A stretch of DNA of 64,000 nt from Margaritifera margaritifera (GCA_029931535.1 JAQPZY010001688.1:8283001-8347000), one strand, 5' to 3'. Counted from the stretch's first letter, positions 1-12,060 are shown. A program made the numbers and translations. The notes: generated from the sequence alone by a model not told the origin.

Positions 1-460
1 ATGTATACATGAACACAGCATTTATAGTACTTGTATGGTTTTCATGTATACATGAATACAGCATTTATAGTATTTGTATGTTTTTCATGTATACATGAAT
101 ACAGCATTTATAGTAACATGTATTTGTATGTTTTTCATGTATACATGAACACAGCATTTATATTACTTGTATGTTTTTCATGTATACATGAACACAGCAT
201 TTATAGTACTTGTATGTTTTTCATGTATACATGAATACAGCATTTATAGTATTTGTATGTTTTTCATGTATACATGAATACAGCATTTATTGTACATGTA
301 TTTGTATGTTTTTCATGTGTACATGAACACTGCATTTATAGTATTTGTATGTTTTTCATGTATATATGAATACAACAATTATAGTATTTGTATGTTTTTC
401 ATGTATACATGAATACAACATTTATAGTATTTGTGTTTTTCATGTATACATGAACATATC
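1..460. repeat. Minisatellite, 43-bp unit
   Basis: About ten units of catgtatacatgaacacagc followed by atttatagtacttgtatgttttt. Some units carry a 7-bp insertion. Each unit contains the perfect palindrome tcatgtatacatga. The array continues to the left of the window. Confidence 0.95.
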
Positions 461-691
461 TGATTCTTAATTTCTGTTGTCTTTATAATCTGTCACTGAC
501 ATTCACAGGACCTTGATTCAGAAAAGTGGATCTTTCTCTTAGCTATTTTGTAATGATTATGTGTAAAGAAAAATTGATTTACCACTTATTAAAATATAAA
601 ATTCTTATACATAAATAATTTTGAAAAATATCCATTTTAATATATGTGTGCAAAAATTAAGTAATGAATACCAAAATATAGAATCAATCTC
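461..691. other. Plain AT-rich intron or flank
   Basis: I see no gene or repeat here. Confidence 0.6.
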
Positions 692-1456
692 AAAAATGTA
701 CCTAGATAGCACTAACATTATGTGGTCCTAAATTAATTAAATGTACCTAGATAGCACTAATATGGCACAGTCCTAAATTCATTAAATGTACCTAGATAGC
801 AATAACATGGCACAGTCCTAAATTAAATAAATGTACCTAGACAGCACTAATGTGGCACAGTCCTAAATTAATTAAATGTACCTAGATTACACTAACATGG
901 CACATTCCTAAATTAAATAAATGTACCTAGATAGCACTAACATGGCACAGTCCTGAATTAATTAAATGTACCTAGATAGCAATAACGTGGTGCAGTCCTG
1001 TATTAATTAAATGTACCTAGATAGCACTAACGTGGTGCAGTCCTGTATTAAATAAATGTACCTAGATAGCACTAACATGGCACAGTCCTAAATTAATTAA
1101 ATGTACCTAGATAGCACTAACGTGCTGCAGTCCTGTATTAATTACATGTGCCTAGATAGCACTAACATGGTGCAGTCCTGTATTAATTAAATGTACCTAG
1201 ATAGCAATAACGTGGTGCAGTCCTGTATTAAATAAATGTACCTAGATAGCACTAACATGGTGCAGTCCTGTATTAAATAAATGTACCTAGATAGCACTAA
1301 CATGGTGCAGTCCTGTATTAATTAAATGTACCTAGATAGCACTAACATGGTGCAGTCCTGTATTAAATAAATGTACCTAGATAGCACTAACATGGTGCAG
1401 TCCTGTATTAATTAAATGTACCTAGATAGCACTAACATGGTGCAGTCCTGTATTAA
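692..1456. repeat. Minisatellite, 45-bp unit
   Basis: About 17 units of aaatgtacctagatagcact followed by aacatggtgcagtcctgtattaatt. The left units read cacagtcctaaatt and the right ones tgcagtcctgtatt, so the array has two sub-families. It shares the core aaatgtacctagat with the next array. Confidence 0.95.
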
Positions 1457-2369
1457 GTAAATTTTGGCCTTTATCTTGATGATCTGATGAGCCAAACTTG
1501 TGAAAATTGGTTTTATAGCTTATAATTGAATGAGTATTAATATAGTGATGACAAGTTTCAAGGTCTGATTTTCCATTTAAGCCTATATTTGAGTTTGACA
1601 AAATTGGAGCACCTTTGGGCTGGGGGGCGGAATCACCTCTAGCATACTGTACTATAATGCAGTGATAATGGAGAAATCACCAGCAATCAGCAAAGAACTC
1701 AACTGTGCACAGATTCTTGCAAGACAAAGTTGTGCAGTTACCAAAGCAGCCATATAATCTTCATCATTGCAAGCCATGGGTGACAATCTGATTTGCGCCT
1801 TTATCTCCCGTGGCTGCCTTTGCTGAGATATCCTCATTTTTCATGAATATGCATAAACCTGCATAACCAGTCACTGCAAGTGCAAGTTAAAATTTTCTTA
1901 CCATTGTGACCCAACTTGACCTTTTATACTGTTTGAATGAGCCAATCAAAGTTTCTCTCTTCCAAACACAGTCACATATGGATCAATAAAACAGGAACAT
2001 TCAATGATGTACAGAAGATTTTACACTGTGTTGTTGATGATGTATTTTTATTTATGTGTACTCGTGAAAAAGGAGGAAATTTGAGCACAGGCAGTCACAG
2101 GTGCTTGTGACTATGTATAGCCTTAGGAATTAGTAATTCACATGGGAAACTGTGTTGAGCTTTTTCTTATGAGTTTAGGCTTGAATAGATGCATCATTTA
2201 ATTTCTAAGTCAAGAATATGTCGTCTCTATCATTGAAAACACTGTTATAAATACTTCACATGATGTTAGTGTGTACAACTAGGTGCATGTAATCCCAGTA
2301 GTGTATCCAAGTTTTTTCAATTAATGATGAACAAGGCCAAGTTTAAGTAATCATACTTTTTCCTCACAG
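1457..2369. other. Intron, no feature found
   Basis: Sequence without clear repeats leads into the acceptor of exon A. The short open frames show no coding character. Confidence 0.55.
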
Positions 2370-2477
2370 ACACAAGTGATGAGTCAGATGCAGAAGTGCC
2401 AGATGAATGGAGGACCAGACAACGTATCCAGTCTGAAAGACTCTCAGAAAAATTGAAGAAATATGCTCATAAGAGAG
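2370..2477 (+). CDS. Internal exon A of an unrecognised multi-exon gene
   Basis: This 108-nt exon lies between a pyrimidine-rich acceptor (ctttttcctcacag) and a gtaatt donor. It enters and leaves in phase 1 and holds 35 full codons. The peptide is acidic at the start (TSDESDAEVPDEW) and then basic and helix-prone (RTRQRIQSERLSEKLKKYAHKR). It is the first exon visible, so the start codon and promoter lie left of the window. Its donor phase matches exon B at 15713, and the join gives no stop. I do not recognise a family; the second half could be a short coiled coil. It sits between two minisatellites that share a sequence core (692-1456 and 2509-2985). The main risk is that no transcript evidence is available. 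Confidence 0.72.
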
Positions 2478-2508
2478 GTAATTCATAGTACTAAGTGTTT
2501 TTAATAGA

Positions 2509-2985
2509 AAAATGTACCTAGATGGTGTATTTGCTAAAAATGTACCTAGATGGTGTATTTGCTAAAAATGTACCTAGATGGTGTATTTGCTAAAAATGTA
2601 CCTAGATAGTGTATTTGCTAAAAATGTACCTAGATGGTGTATTTGCTAAAAATGTACCTAGATGGTGTATTTGCTAAAAATGTACCTAGATGGTGTATTT
2701 GCTAAAAATGTACCTAGATGGTGTATTTGCTAAAAATGTACCTAGATGGTGTATTTGCTAAAAATGTACCTAGATGGTGTATTTGCTAAAAATGTACCTA
2801 GATAGTGTATTTGCTAAAAATGTACCTAGATGGTGTATTTGCTAAAAATGTACCTAGATGGTGTATTTGCTAAAAATGTACCTAGATGGTGTATTTGCTA
2901 AAAATGTACCTAGATGGTGTATTTGCTAAAAATGTACCTAGATGGTGTATTTGCTAAAAATGTACCTTGATGGTGTATTTGTTAA
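2509..2985. repeat. Minisatellite, 28-bp unit
   Basis: Seventeen units of aaaatgtacctagatggtgt followed by atttgcta, almost identical to one another. It starts only about 30 bp after the donor of exon A. Confidence 0.96.
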
Positions 2986-3915
2986 AAAATTTTGAAGACA
3001 AACATGAGGGTAAAAAAGGGGGATTTAAGGAGATGTTGCTTTTTGACACAGGTTGACACAGAAAATATTAGGAAATCAAATATGCAATTTTTTTTCTATC
3101 ATGAGTTCTACTTGTCTTTTTTACTTAATATTGATACAAATGCTTCGTAAAAGACATTTAATGCTAATCTATGGTTCTTCAATAAAATTCTTGGACATTG
3201 AGAAAAAACATTGTGGGTAGACATAAATTTAGTATAAGTGTTATACATATAGACTCAGGTGACACTTAGGAATCAGATATTTTCAATATCATCAAAAATT
3301 TCATCTTCATTGTTGTATACATTCAAAGAATAGTCAATAGACATTTTATTTCCATGAATTCTGAAAAACAGAACCTTATTTGATCTCCGAGAAGAAAAAT
3401 CTATATGGTCATAAGTTTGTATCCATGACACTTATAACCTCTTCCTACATTTTTTTTTCATTGATCTCTTTCAATGCAGTTTATTTGGATAACCATGTTT
3501 TATTTTGGTGATTTTTATAATAGTACTTACTTGGAGAGAGAGGGAGAGAGGTATAAACTTTCATTTTCTTTTTGAATTTACTGCTCAGTTATCTTTCATA
3601 ATAAATGGAAGTTATATTTGTACATGTGAGTATATGAAATATTTATAAACTGTAGATACAATGTTTTGTTGCACAAGGAAAGTAATTTTGTACAATAACT
3701 GTAGATTATCTCCCTTGAAGAAAAAATTGCACCAGAAAGAGTTTGATCTTATTGACATTTATCATGCATTTGTCTCAACAGAGATTGATTACATTAATGG
3801 TGACACTGGTGCCACCTTACTGATACATAGTTGATTACACTAATGGTGACATTGTTGCCACCTTACCGCTACTTAGTTGGAGTTATAAGGGTGATCACAG
3901 TCATAAGAAGTGAAA
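2986..3915. other. Intron, no feature found
   Basis: AT-rich, with a short near-duplicate (tgattacattaatggtgaca and tgattacactaatggtgaca) at about 3785-3870. Confidence 0.5.
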
Positions 3916-5200
3916 AAGCACACAGCTTGTATTAAGTGAACAAGAACACACAGCTTGTATTAAGCGAACAAGCACACACAGCTTGTATTAAGTGAACAAG
4001 AACACACAGCTTGTATTAAGCGAACAAGCACACACAGCTTGTATTAAGTGAAGAAGCACACACAGCATGTATTAAGTGAACAAGCACACACAGCTTGTAT
4101 TAATTGAACAAGCACACAACACAGCTTGTATTAAGTGGACAAGCATACAACACAGCTTTTATTAAGCAAAGCAGCACACACAGCATGTATTAAGTGAACA
4201 AGCACACAACACAGCTTAGAGTAAGTGAACAAGTACACACAGCTTGTATTAAGTGAACAAGCACACAACACAGCTTGTATTAAGTGAACAAGCACACAAC
4301 ACAGCTTGTATTAAGTGAACAAGCACACAACACAGTTTGTATTAAGTGAACAAGAACACAGCTTGTATTAAGTGAACAAGCACACACAGGTTGTATTAAG
4401 TGAACAAGCACACAACACAGCTTGTATTAGGTGAACAAGCACACACAGGTTGTATTAAGTGAAGAAGCACACAACACAGCTTGTATTAAGTGAAGAAGCA
4501 CACAACACAGCTTGTATTAAGTGAACAAGCACACACACAGCTTGTATTAAGTGAACAAGCACACACAACTTGTATTAAGTGAAGAAGCACACAACACAGC
4601 TTGTATTAAGTGAATAAGCACACAAAACTTGTATTAAGTGAACAAGCACACAACACAGCTTGTATTAAGTGAACAAGCACACACAGCTTATATTAAGTAA
4701 ACAAGCACACAACACAGCTTGTATTAAGTGAACAAGCACACACAGCTGGTATTAAGTGAACAAGCACACAACACAGCTTGTATTAAGTGAACAAGCACAC
4801 CCAGGTTGTATTAAGTGAAGAAGCACAACACAGCTTTTACTAAGTGAATAAGCACACAACACAACTTGTATTAAGTGAAGAAGCACACACAGCTTGTATT
4901 AAGTGAACAAGCACACAACATGGCTTGTATTAAGTGAACAAACACACACCACAGCTTGTATTAAGTGAACAATTGACACAGCTTGTATTAAGTGAACAAG
5001 CACACAACACAGCTTGTATTAAGTGAACAAGCACACAACACAGCTTGTATTAAGTGAACAAGCACACAACACAACTTGTATTAGGTGAACAAGCACACAC
5101 AGCTTTTATTAAGTGAGCACGCACGGCTTGTATTAAGTGAACAAGAACACATAGCTTGTATTAAGTTAACGAGCACTCACAGCTTGTATTAAGTGAAGAA
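3916..5200. repeat. Minisatellite, 28-31-bp unit, about 41 copies
   Basis: The unit is cacagcttgtattaagtgaa followed by caagcacacaa. Units with and without an extra 'aac' alternate irregularly. This is the second-longest array in the window. Confidence 0.95.
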
Positions 5201-5365
5201 ACAGATGAGATATTGACCCTCATTACTCCTCCCAGAGTCACATGACTATTCTATCTCTATATTATATAGTTTATGTGTATGGATGCACTTTTGAGACAAT
5301 ATTTTTGAAATGTCATGCATGTTAAGGATGTCCACATAGTGCACTGCTTGAAATGATGTAATAAT

Positions 5366-5508
5366 TACATTATGACATCATTGATAGGATGCCTTACATT
5401 ATGACATCATTGATATGATTCCTTACATCATGACATCATTGATTTGATGCCTTACATTATGACATCATTGATATGATGCCATTCATTATGACATCATTGA
5501 TATGATGT
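5366..5508. repeat. Short tandem repeat, 29-bp unit
   Basis: Five copies of acattatgacatcattgata followed by tgatgcctt. Confidence 0.9.
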
Positions 5509-5759
5509 CTCTTGTTGCTTAAGTATACTGTAGCAAAGATAGGATATAAAATAATGTGATTGTGACTTCTGTCTCTTGTCAAATAATGTTATAGAAAGAA
5601 ATGGAAATTGTACGATTTTATTCATGGTAATAACAGTCGTGTGAACTAACCTATACATTTGTAAGTGATTTTGAACCCTTAGCTATAATACTTTGTACAG
5701 TGACGCCTGACTGAGAGGACACCTCTATATGAAGGACACCTGCACACATAGGATATTTA

Positions 5760-6500
5760 TGGACCCTTTTTATGCCCCTTTGGAGTGGGGGTATATAGTT
5801 ATCCTCATGCCTGTCCATCCATCCTTCCATCCAGCACTTATTAGCGCAACTAGTCCTCTGGTTTTTCATGGACTGCCATGAAACTTGGTAAATAGTATGG
5901 TCATCACCTGAAGATGCACATATCGAAAAAATCACTCTGCAGCCATTATTTTTGTTAGAGTTATTGCCCATTTTGTTTGGTAGCTTAATGCAGTGCATGG
6001 CACAATCTCATTAGTGCAACTAGTCCCACAGTTTCTGATGGATTGCCATGAAACTTGTTAAATGTTATGGTCTTGATGTGAAAATGTGCAAAGCAACAAA
6101 TCACTTTGCTTCCTCAGTTATTGTCCTTTATGTCTTACTGCCTATTGCTGTGTAGGACACAATCTCATTAGCACAAATTGTCCCAGTTTTTATGGATTGC
6201 CATAAAACTAGGTAAATATTATGGTCATAGCCTGATGGTGCTCATGTTGACAAATCTTTTGCTGCCACAAGTTTTGTTAGAGTTATTGCCCTTTCCATCT
6301 TGCAGCTTAATGCAGCATATGATGCAATCTTGTTAGCACAACTAGTCCCACATTTTTTTATGGATTACCATGAAACTTGGTAAATATTATGGTCATTACC
6401 AGAAGATGCACCTATCAACAAATTATTTTGCTTCCACAATATTTGTCAGAGTTATTGCCCTTTATGTTTTGTAGCCTCAAGCAGTGCATGACACAATCAT
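5760..6500. repeat. Dispersed repeat, about 165-bp degenerate units
   Basis: Four to five diverged units carry 'actagtcccacagttttt', 'atggattgccatgaaacttg' and 'ttattgccctttatgt'. This style of repeat is widespread in mollusc genomes. It is not coding; the minus-strand open frame at 5651-5998 is incidental. Confidence 0.7.
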
Positions 6501-7029
6501 GTCAAAGGTCATAGTTAAGGTTTTTTATATGGATGACTTTTCTTGCATACGAGACAGTGAAATTTCTTGAATTTTTAGCTCACTTGGCTAAGGTCATGTG
6601 AGTTTATGCCAAGGCCATGTAAGTTTATGGCAAAGCCATGTGAGTTTATGCCATGGCCATGTGATTTTATGGCATGACTTTTATGGCTAAGGCCATGTGA
6701 GTTTATGGCATGTCCATGCATCTGTTGTCTGTCCATCTGTCTGTCCATATTTTCTAGTATTTACTTCTCCAAAATTGCTGGTCCAGTTTGGATTAAACTT
6801 TGCAGGAACATTCATTCTCTTTTGATTTTGTCATGAAAGCTGTATTCTGGCAGTCTCACTCCACTCTCTCATCATTTTAACTTCTAATAGTGTCACACCA
6901 AAGTGAAAGCATTTGCACATTAAGCAACAGTTTGTCAAGCCATTCTCCAGTCTGCAGTAGAGCACCTTACTGACATTAGTTGTAAGTTGATTTTAACAGC
7001 ATATCTTAGACCATCAGCATCCTACCAGG
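6501..7029. repeat. Dispersed 'tttagctcacttggc' repeat
   Basis: It starts at tttttagctcacttggctaa, followed by short gtgagtttatggcaaggccat duplicates, then a non-repetitive stretch. The start matches the one near 41390. Confidence 0.5.
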
Positions 7030-7345
7030 CTGGCAAATTCAGTAATGCAGTAATAGCAGGTAATGTAGTACTGCTATTAAAATGTTGTTTTTAGGGGTCA
7101 AACTAAATGTAATTATGTAATACTTGCCTGCTATTATTACCCAGTTCACTCCTCCCTCCCCATTGATGTCCTTTCAATCATGGTCCATGTCAAAGAAGGA
7201 TGATATTCCAAATGATGAAGTTGAGTAAGGTATAAGACTGGGATCATGTTGTTTTTCATTCTAGACCTCCAATTACTAACTGTAGGAGGGAATAATTGCC
7301 TTGGACTGGGGACTAGTGCCTTGAAAAGATAATTTAAGTTTTACC
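7030..7345 (+). mobile_element. Lone 3' terminal segment of a DIRS-like element
   Basis: It is homologous to 54280-54575. Shared features are an imperfect palindrome (agtaatagcag ... ctgctatta), the tract cactcctccctcccc, the motif actgggatcatgtt, a diverged gacctccaatt block, and the end ttttaccccc. No coding part accompanies it, so this is a truncated or recombined remnant of the same family. Confidence 0.6.
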
Positions 7346-8210
7346 CCCCCACCCCCAAACAGCATGTTATGGGTGGTTTCACTAACAATGGTGTGGCTTC
7401 CTTGGCAGCCATATTGAAGACCTTTTTTCAACTTCTCCAGTGGCTGAGCCAGTTTTGATCTTGGTAGGAATGTTTCTTAGGATATGCTTATCAAACTTGT
7501 GTCTGGGTAGCTCCCATAGGTGTGCTTCCATAACAATGATATGGAAAACCATCAAACTTGTGTCTGGGTAGCTCCCATAGCAATGGTGTGCTTCCATAAC
7601 AATGATATGGAAAACCATCAAACTTGTGTCTGGGTAGCTCCCATAGCAATGGTGTGCTTCCATAACAATGATATGGAAAACAATCAAACTTGTGTCTGGG
7701 TAGCTCCCATAGCAATGGTGTGCTTCCATAACAATGATATGGAAAACCTATTTTTAGCTTCTTTGCTCGAAGAGCTGTGCCAGGTTTGATCAGAATTATA
7801 AGGAATATTGATTAGGACATGCTCTATCAAAATTCTGTCTGGAGTGGATCACCTAGCAACAGTGTGGCTTCCTTAGCAACCTTGTGGAAACCCTAATTTT
7901 GAGTTCTTCTTTAGAGTGGCTGAGGTATTTTTGGTCAAAATATGTAGTGACGTTTCATAGGACATGCTCTATTAAAATTATGTTAGGGGTGGTTCCCATA
8001 GCAATGATGTGGCTTCATTAGCAACCATATGGAAAACCTGCTTTCAACTTATCCAGAATGACCGAGCGAATTTTGATCAAGCTTGGTAGGAATGTTTCTT
8101 AGGATATGCTGTATCAAAAATATAACTGTGGTGGCTTCCCTAGCAATGATGTGATTTCCTTAGCAACTATTTGGAAAACATTTTTGATTTCTCCAGAATG
8201 GCTGAGTCAG
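7346..8210. repeat. Dispersed repeat, about 160-bp degenerate units
   Basis: The units carry 'gagccagttttgatc', 'ggtaggaatgtttcttagga', 'tatgctctatcaaa' and 'cctagcaatggtgtggcttc'. The same family occurs at 45120-46090. The inner part at 7490-7755 has been amplified separately. Confidence 0.75.
7490..7755. repeat. Minisatellite, 66-bp unit
   Basis: About four units of atcaaacttgtgtctgggta followed by gctcccatagcaatggtgtg and the rest. It is derived from one unit of the surrounding dispersed repeat. The length is a multiple of three, which explains the open frames on both strands. Confidence 0.93.
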
Positions 8211-8397
8211 TTGGGAAAAGAGTCCTATCGTTTCCATACATATACCATTGTTCATTGATTAGGGAAAGAGTCCTATTGTTTCCATAGAAATATCATTGTT
8301 CATTGGTTGGAAATGAGTCATGTTGCCATAGAAATACCATTGTTCATTGATTGGAAATGAGTCCTGTTGTTTCCATAGAAATATTATTGTTCATTGA
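8210..8397. repeat. Tandem repeat, about 62-bp unit
   Basis: Three to four units of tccatagaaataccattgtt followed by cattgattggaaatgagtcc. Confidence 0.8.
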
Positions 8398-8446
8398 GTC
8401 TTAATATTTGTGGTTTGTAGCAACCATGAAATCCATGAAAAATAGT

Positions 8447-8622
8447 GATTTACAGTACTATCTATACTTGCTTATAAGTCAAGTCCAACTGCAAACAACC
8501 TAGACTCTGATCTGTTTTCACATAATGGACCAGCAGATTAGGGTCTGTGTTGTTTGTTCTACTGATTACTCCTAACAAACTGCATAGATCCAGATCAGCC
8601 AGCACATTATAAGAATTAGACA
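8447..8622 (-). mobile_element. Palindromic MITE, truncated inverted copy
   Basis: It begins tactatctatacttgcttat and then shows the two hairpins in reverse order compared with 50590-50812. It stops inside the cagatccagatc hairpin, so the far end is lost. Confidence 0.62.
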
Positions 8623-9194
8623 ACACTGTGTCACCACAAGATTATGTAACAAAGATTATGTAACAAAGTGCTCTGTAGCCACACAAATCTCTAAAATATT
8701 GTCTATTTTAATTTTGTATGTGATTACTCTAGAATAATAAGAAAATGTTCTGTAAATCAAGTTATGTACAAATATATGTCACCAAAAATGAAAAAGTATA
8801 GCTCCTTTTTGAATGCCAATCAGTTTTATAATATTTTATATTCTAAGAGAATATAATGGGAAGATATTGGATGAGAATTGTAAAAAAATAGACTTGTGCT
8901 AGATACAGTTAAACCAGTTAATTCCCTTGTTGTGTAGGAAATTGCTTTGAATTGGATAGATTTTATCAATAGCTTAGATGAAGCAAAGAAGAGTTATCTT
9001 TTAAAGAACCCTCCAGTATCCATAAAACAATGAGTTACAAAACACAAAAAGAACATACAGAAGTTTATTATCAGTATCACAATATTATAAGGAAATGGTG
9101 AATTTTCATCTTTGTGTGTAAAATACATTAAAATTTCCTGAACCCTACACTATTGTAATAAAAACCCTGCACTGTTGTGATGTGTCTGTTTTAT
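8623..9194. other. Intron, no feature found
   Basis: AT-rich sequence without repeats or coding character. Confidence 0.5.
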
Positions 9195-9625
9195 AGAGAC
9201 TTCCAGTATATAGGGATTTGATCAGTATTATAACAGTCATATCAAGACTAATATGGGAGTTTGATCAGTATTATAACAGTCATATCAAGACTAATATGGG
9301 AGTTTGATCAGTATTAGAACAGTCATATCAAGACTAATATGGGAGTTTGATCAGTATTATAACAGTCATATCAAGACTAATATGGGAGTTTGATCAGTAT
9401 TAGAACAGTCATATCAAGACTAATATGGGAGTTTGATCAGTATTAGAACAGTCATATCAAGACTAATATGGGAGTTTGATCAGTATTAGAACAGTCATAT
9501 CAAGACTAATATGGGAGTTTGATCAGTATTATAACAGTCATATCAAGACTAATATGGGAGTTTGATCAGTATTAGAACAGTCACATCGAGACTAATATGG
9601 GAGTTTGATCAGTATAAAGACTAAA
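9195..9625. repeat. Minisatellite, 43-bp unit
   Basis: About ten units of gggagtttgatcagtattat followed by aacagtcatatcaagactaatat. Confidence 0.95.
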
Positions 9626-9775
9626 ATAACAGACCAATCTGCAGAGATGGCTTGGTGTGCATGCACGTGCGTGTCTGTACATGCGTGTGTGTTTTAAGGA
9701 AGTAAATTCACTGTTGTTACCAATCTTGAATTAAATGACCGCTTGGATGCTGTCAGACTCAGATCACTAATTAAG

Positions 9776-10170
9776 CAGGATATCAGCCTTAAAGTGGAGG
9801 AAAATTGGATACCATACTTAATACTTTCAGCCCCTTGTCTATATTATCAGCCTTAAAGTGAAGGAAAATTGGATACCATACTTAATACTTTCAGCCCCTT
9901 GTCTATAATATCAGCCTTAAAGTGGAGGAAAATTGGATACCATACTTAATACTTTCAGCCCCTTGTCTATAATATCAGCCTTAAAGTGGAGGAAAATTGG
10001 ATACCATACTTAATACTTTCAGCCCCTTGTCTATAATATCAGCCTTAAAGTGGAGGAAAATTGGATACCATACTTAATACTTTCAGCCCCTTGTCTATAA
10101 TATCAGCCTTAAAGTGGAGGAAAATTGGATACCATACTTAATACTTTCAGCCCCTTGTCTATAATATCAG
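9776..10170. repeat. Minisatellite, 64-bp unit
   Basis: Six nearly identical units starting atatcagccttaaagtggag, ending agccccttgtctata. Confidence 0.95.
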
Positions 10171-10520
10171 CATGGAATTTTTATTTTTTTACTTTTATGA
10201 AACTTTTATCAGTGTTTTCAACATCTGCATAGATTCTATGTGTGTACTTATTTGATTTTAAATTTGTTGGCCGGTCATTAATTTTTTTGGCCGGTCAAAA
10301 TTATCCTGAGACTTTGATTATTATAGCTTTTGCTGATACCACACTTCAGGGACATTTAGCTAAAAAAAATGCCATGAAACACCCCATTTTGATCATCCAG
10401 AAAGTACATGAATCGTGTGCTGGACCATCTAGTGGACAATATAGTTTTATTTTCTTAAACAATAGCATTGATGTCTACAGAAAATGAATTATTGGTCTGA
10501 TCCCGGTCTCCAGCCTTTGC
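10171..10520. other. Intron, no gene supported
   Basis: It contains a local duplicate of ttggccggtca at about 10267-10306. The 81-codon open frame here has no recognisable features. Confidence 0.45.
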
Positions 10521-10524
10521 TTTT

Positions 10525-10970
10525 AACAGGGTCTAACACTGTACTTATATTATGCTTTTAACAGGGTCCAACACTGTGCTATATTATGTTTTTAACAGGG
10601 TCTAACACTGTGCTATACTATGCTTTTAACAGGGTCTAACACTGTACTATAATATGCTTTTAACAGGGTCTAACACTGTACTTATATTATGCTTTTAACA
10701 GGGTCCAACACTGTGCTATATTATGCTTTTAACAGGGTCCAACACTGTGCTATATTATGCTTTTAACAGGGTCTAACACTGTGCTATACTATGCTTTTAA
10801 CAGGGTTTAACACTGTACTATATTATGCTTTTAACAGGGTCTAACACTGTGCTATACTATGCTTTTAACACGGTCTAACACTGTTCTTATATTATGCTTT
10901 TAACAGGGTCTAACACTGTGCTCTACTATGTTTTTAACAGGGTCTAACACTGTTCTTATATTATGCTTAA
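10525..10970. repeat. Minisatellite, 34-bp unit resembling a 3' splice site
   Basis: About 13 units of tttaacagggtctaacactg followed by tgctatattatgct. Each unit has a branch-point-like tctaac followed about 26 nt later by ttttaacag|G. Confidence 0.93.
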
Positions 10971-10993
10971 CCTGCTTGCTGATTGCTCTTTCA

Positions 10994-11856
10994 GAGAAGT
11001 ATTCCAATCAGGACCTTGCGGGGTATAGGGAGGTTTGGGAGCAATTACAACAATCTAAATTTTTGGGTACCACTCAGAGCTATCCTCTTCCTGGTAGTTT
11101 AATCACAATGGATAATATTTTTTTTAATTAATCAGGCAGATTCAGTCTCTGTAGGTAGCTCTCCTTCTCTGTCATAACACTCCCCCATGTCTCTGCGATT
11201 GAAATCAGAGACAAGAGTTCCATCAAAGACTGGGAGTGTGGAAGAATTGCTAAGGTAAAAAATTACCCCCTTGTCTGACACCCAGGAATGAGAGAAAAAG
11301 TCATGCACACCCTGATGTTATCAACTACAGACCATTGCACACCCAGTTTAGCCAGTTGGAGGGTGAAGCAGAGATGATTTGTGAGCAGACAGAAATATCA
11401 AGAACAGGCAGAGTTCCCTGGGAAACTCAAAGAGAAATCACAGACAGAGACTAAACTTGGCACTGAGAAGGTTGAAGAACCAGTTGATGAAGAGGAGAGG
11501 AAGAACAAGATACAGAGCCAAACAAATAATCCGATGTTTCAAGGAGTTATGATAAAAGTCAGACAGATTCTGGTATTGAGAGTTGCCTTGCGTTCTGTGA
11601 AGCATCATTGATGGATGAGCATAAAGATGAGGTAAAAGATGAACCTTTGCCAGAAGTTCCACTAGCAGATGAGGATGTCTCCATGGCAAATTAAGAAGAG
11701 GCTGCCCCAAAAACTGCAGAGGAAGATGTGCAGGAAACCAAGGAAGATAAGGAGCAAGTGGCTAAAGTCAATCCCAGGAGGAGATAAGTGGGGGTAAAAT
11801 CCAATCTCCCAAACCTCCTTCCCATATTGAAGAAGGTGAATCAGGAACAGGTATCT
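10994..11856 (+). pseudogene. Broken coding-like block, probable retrocopy or old exon cluster
   Basis: This is the only long GC-richer, coding-like stretch in the 13-kb intron between exons A and B. Coding-type peptide appears in changing frames with stops between. One segment begins EKYSNQDLAGYREVWEQLQQ, followed in turn by MSLRLKSETRVPSKTGSVEE, HPDVINYRPLHTQFSQLEGE, KLKEKSQTETKLGTEKVEEP, and SYDKSQTDSGIESC with acidic sequence after it. I count at least three frame changes and several in-frame stops. DSGIES fits the beta-TrCP phosphodegron pattern DSGxxS seen in IkB and beta-catenin, but that is too short to name the parent gene. The lack of clear introns within the block suggests a processed copy. 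The block has an acceptor-like start (gattgctctttcag) directly after the 34-bp array. Confidence 0.45.
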
Positions 11857-11874
11857 CCATGTTTCTAAACCCAT

Positions 11875-12060
11875 TGATCCACAGTTTGACTAACTGTACA
11901 CTTCACAGTTTGGCTAACTGTACACTTCACAGTTTGACTAACTGTATACTTCACTGTTTGACTACCTGTACACTTCACAGTTTGACTAACTGTACACTTC
12001 ACAGTTTCGCTAACTGTATACTTTACAGTTTGACTAACTGTACACTTCACAATGTTCAAA
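11875..12060. repeat. Minisatellite, 24-bp unit
   Basis: About eight units of cacagtttgactaactgtac followed by actt. The unit is nearly self-complementary (agttt...aaact type), so both strands stay open in translation. Confidence 0.93.
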
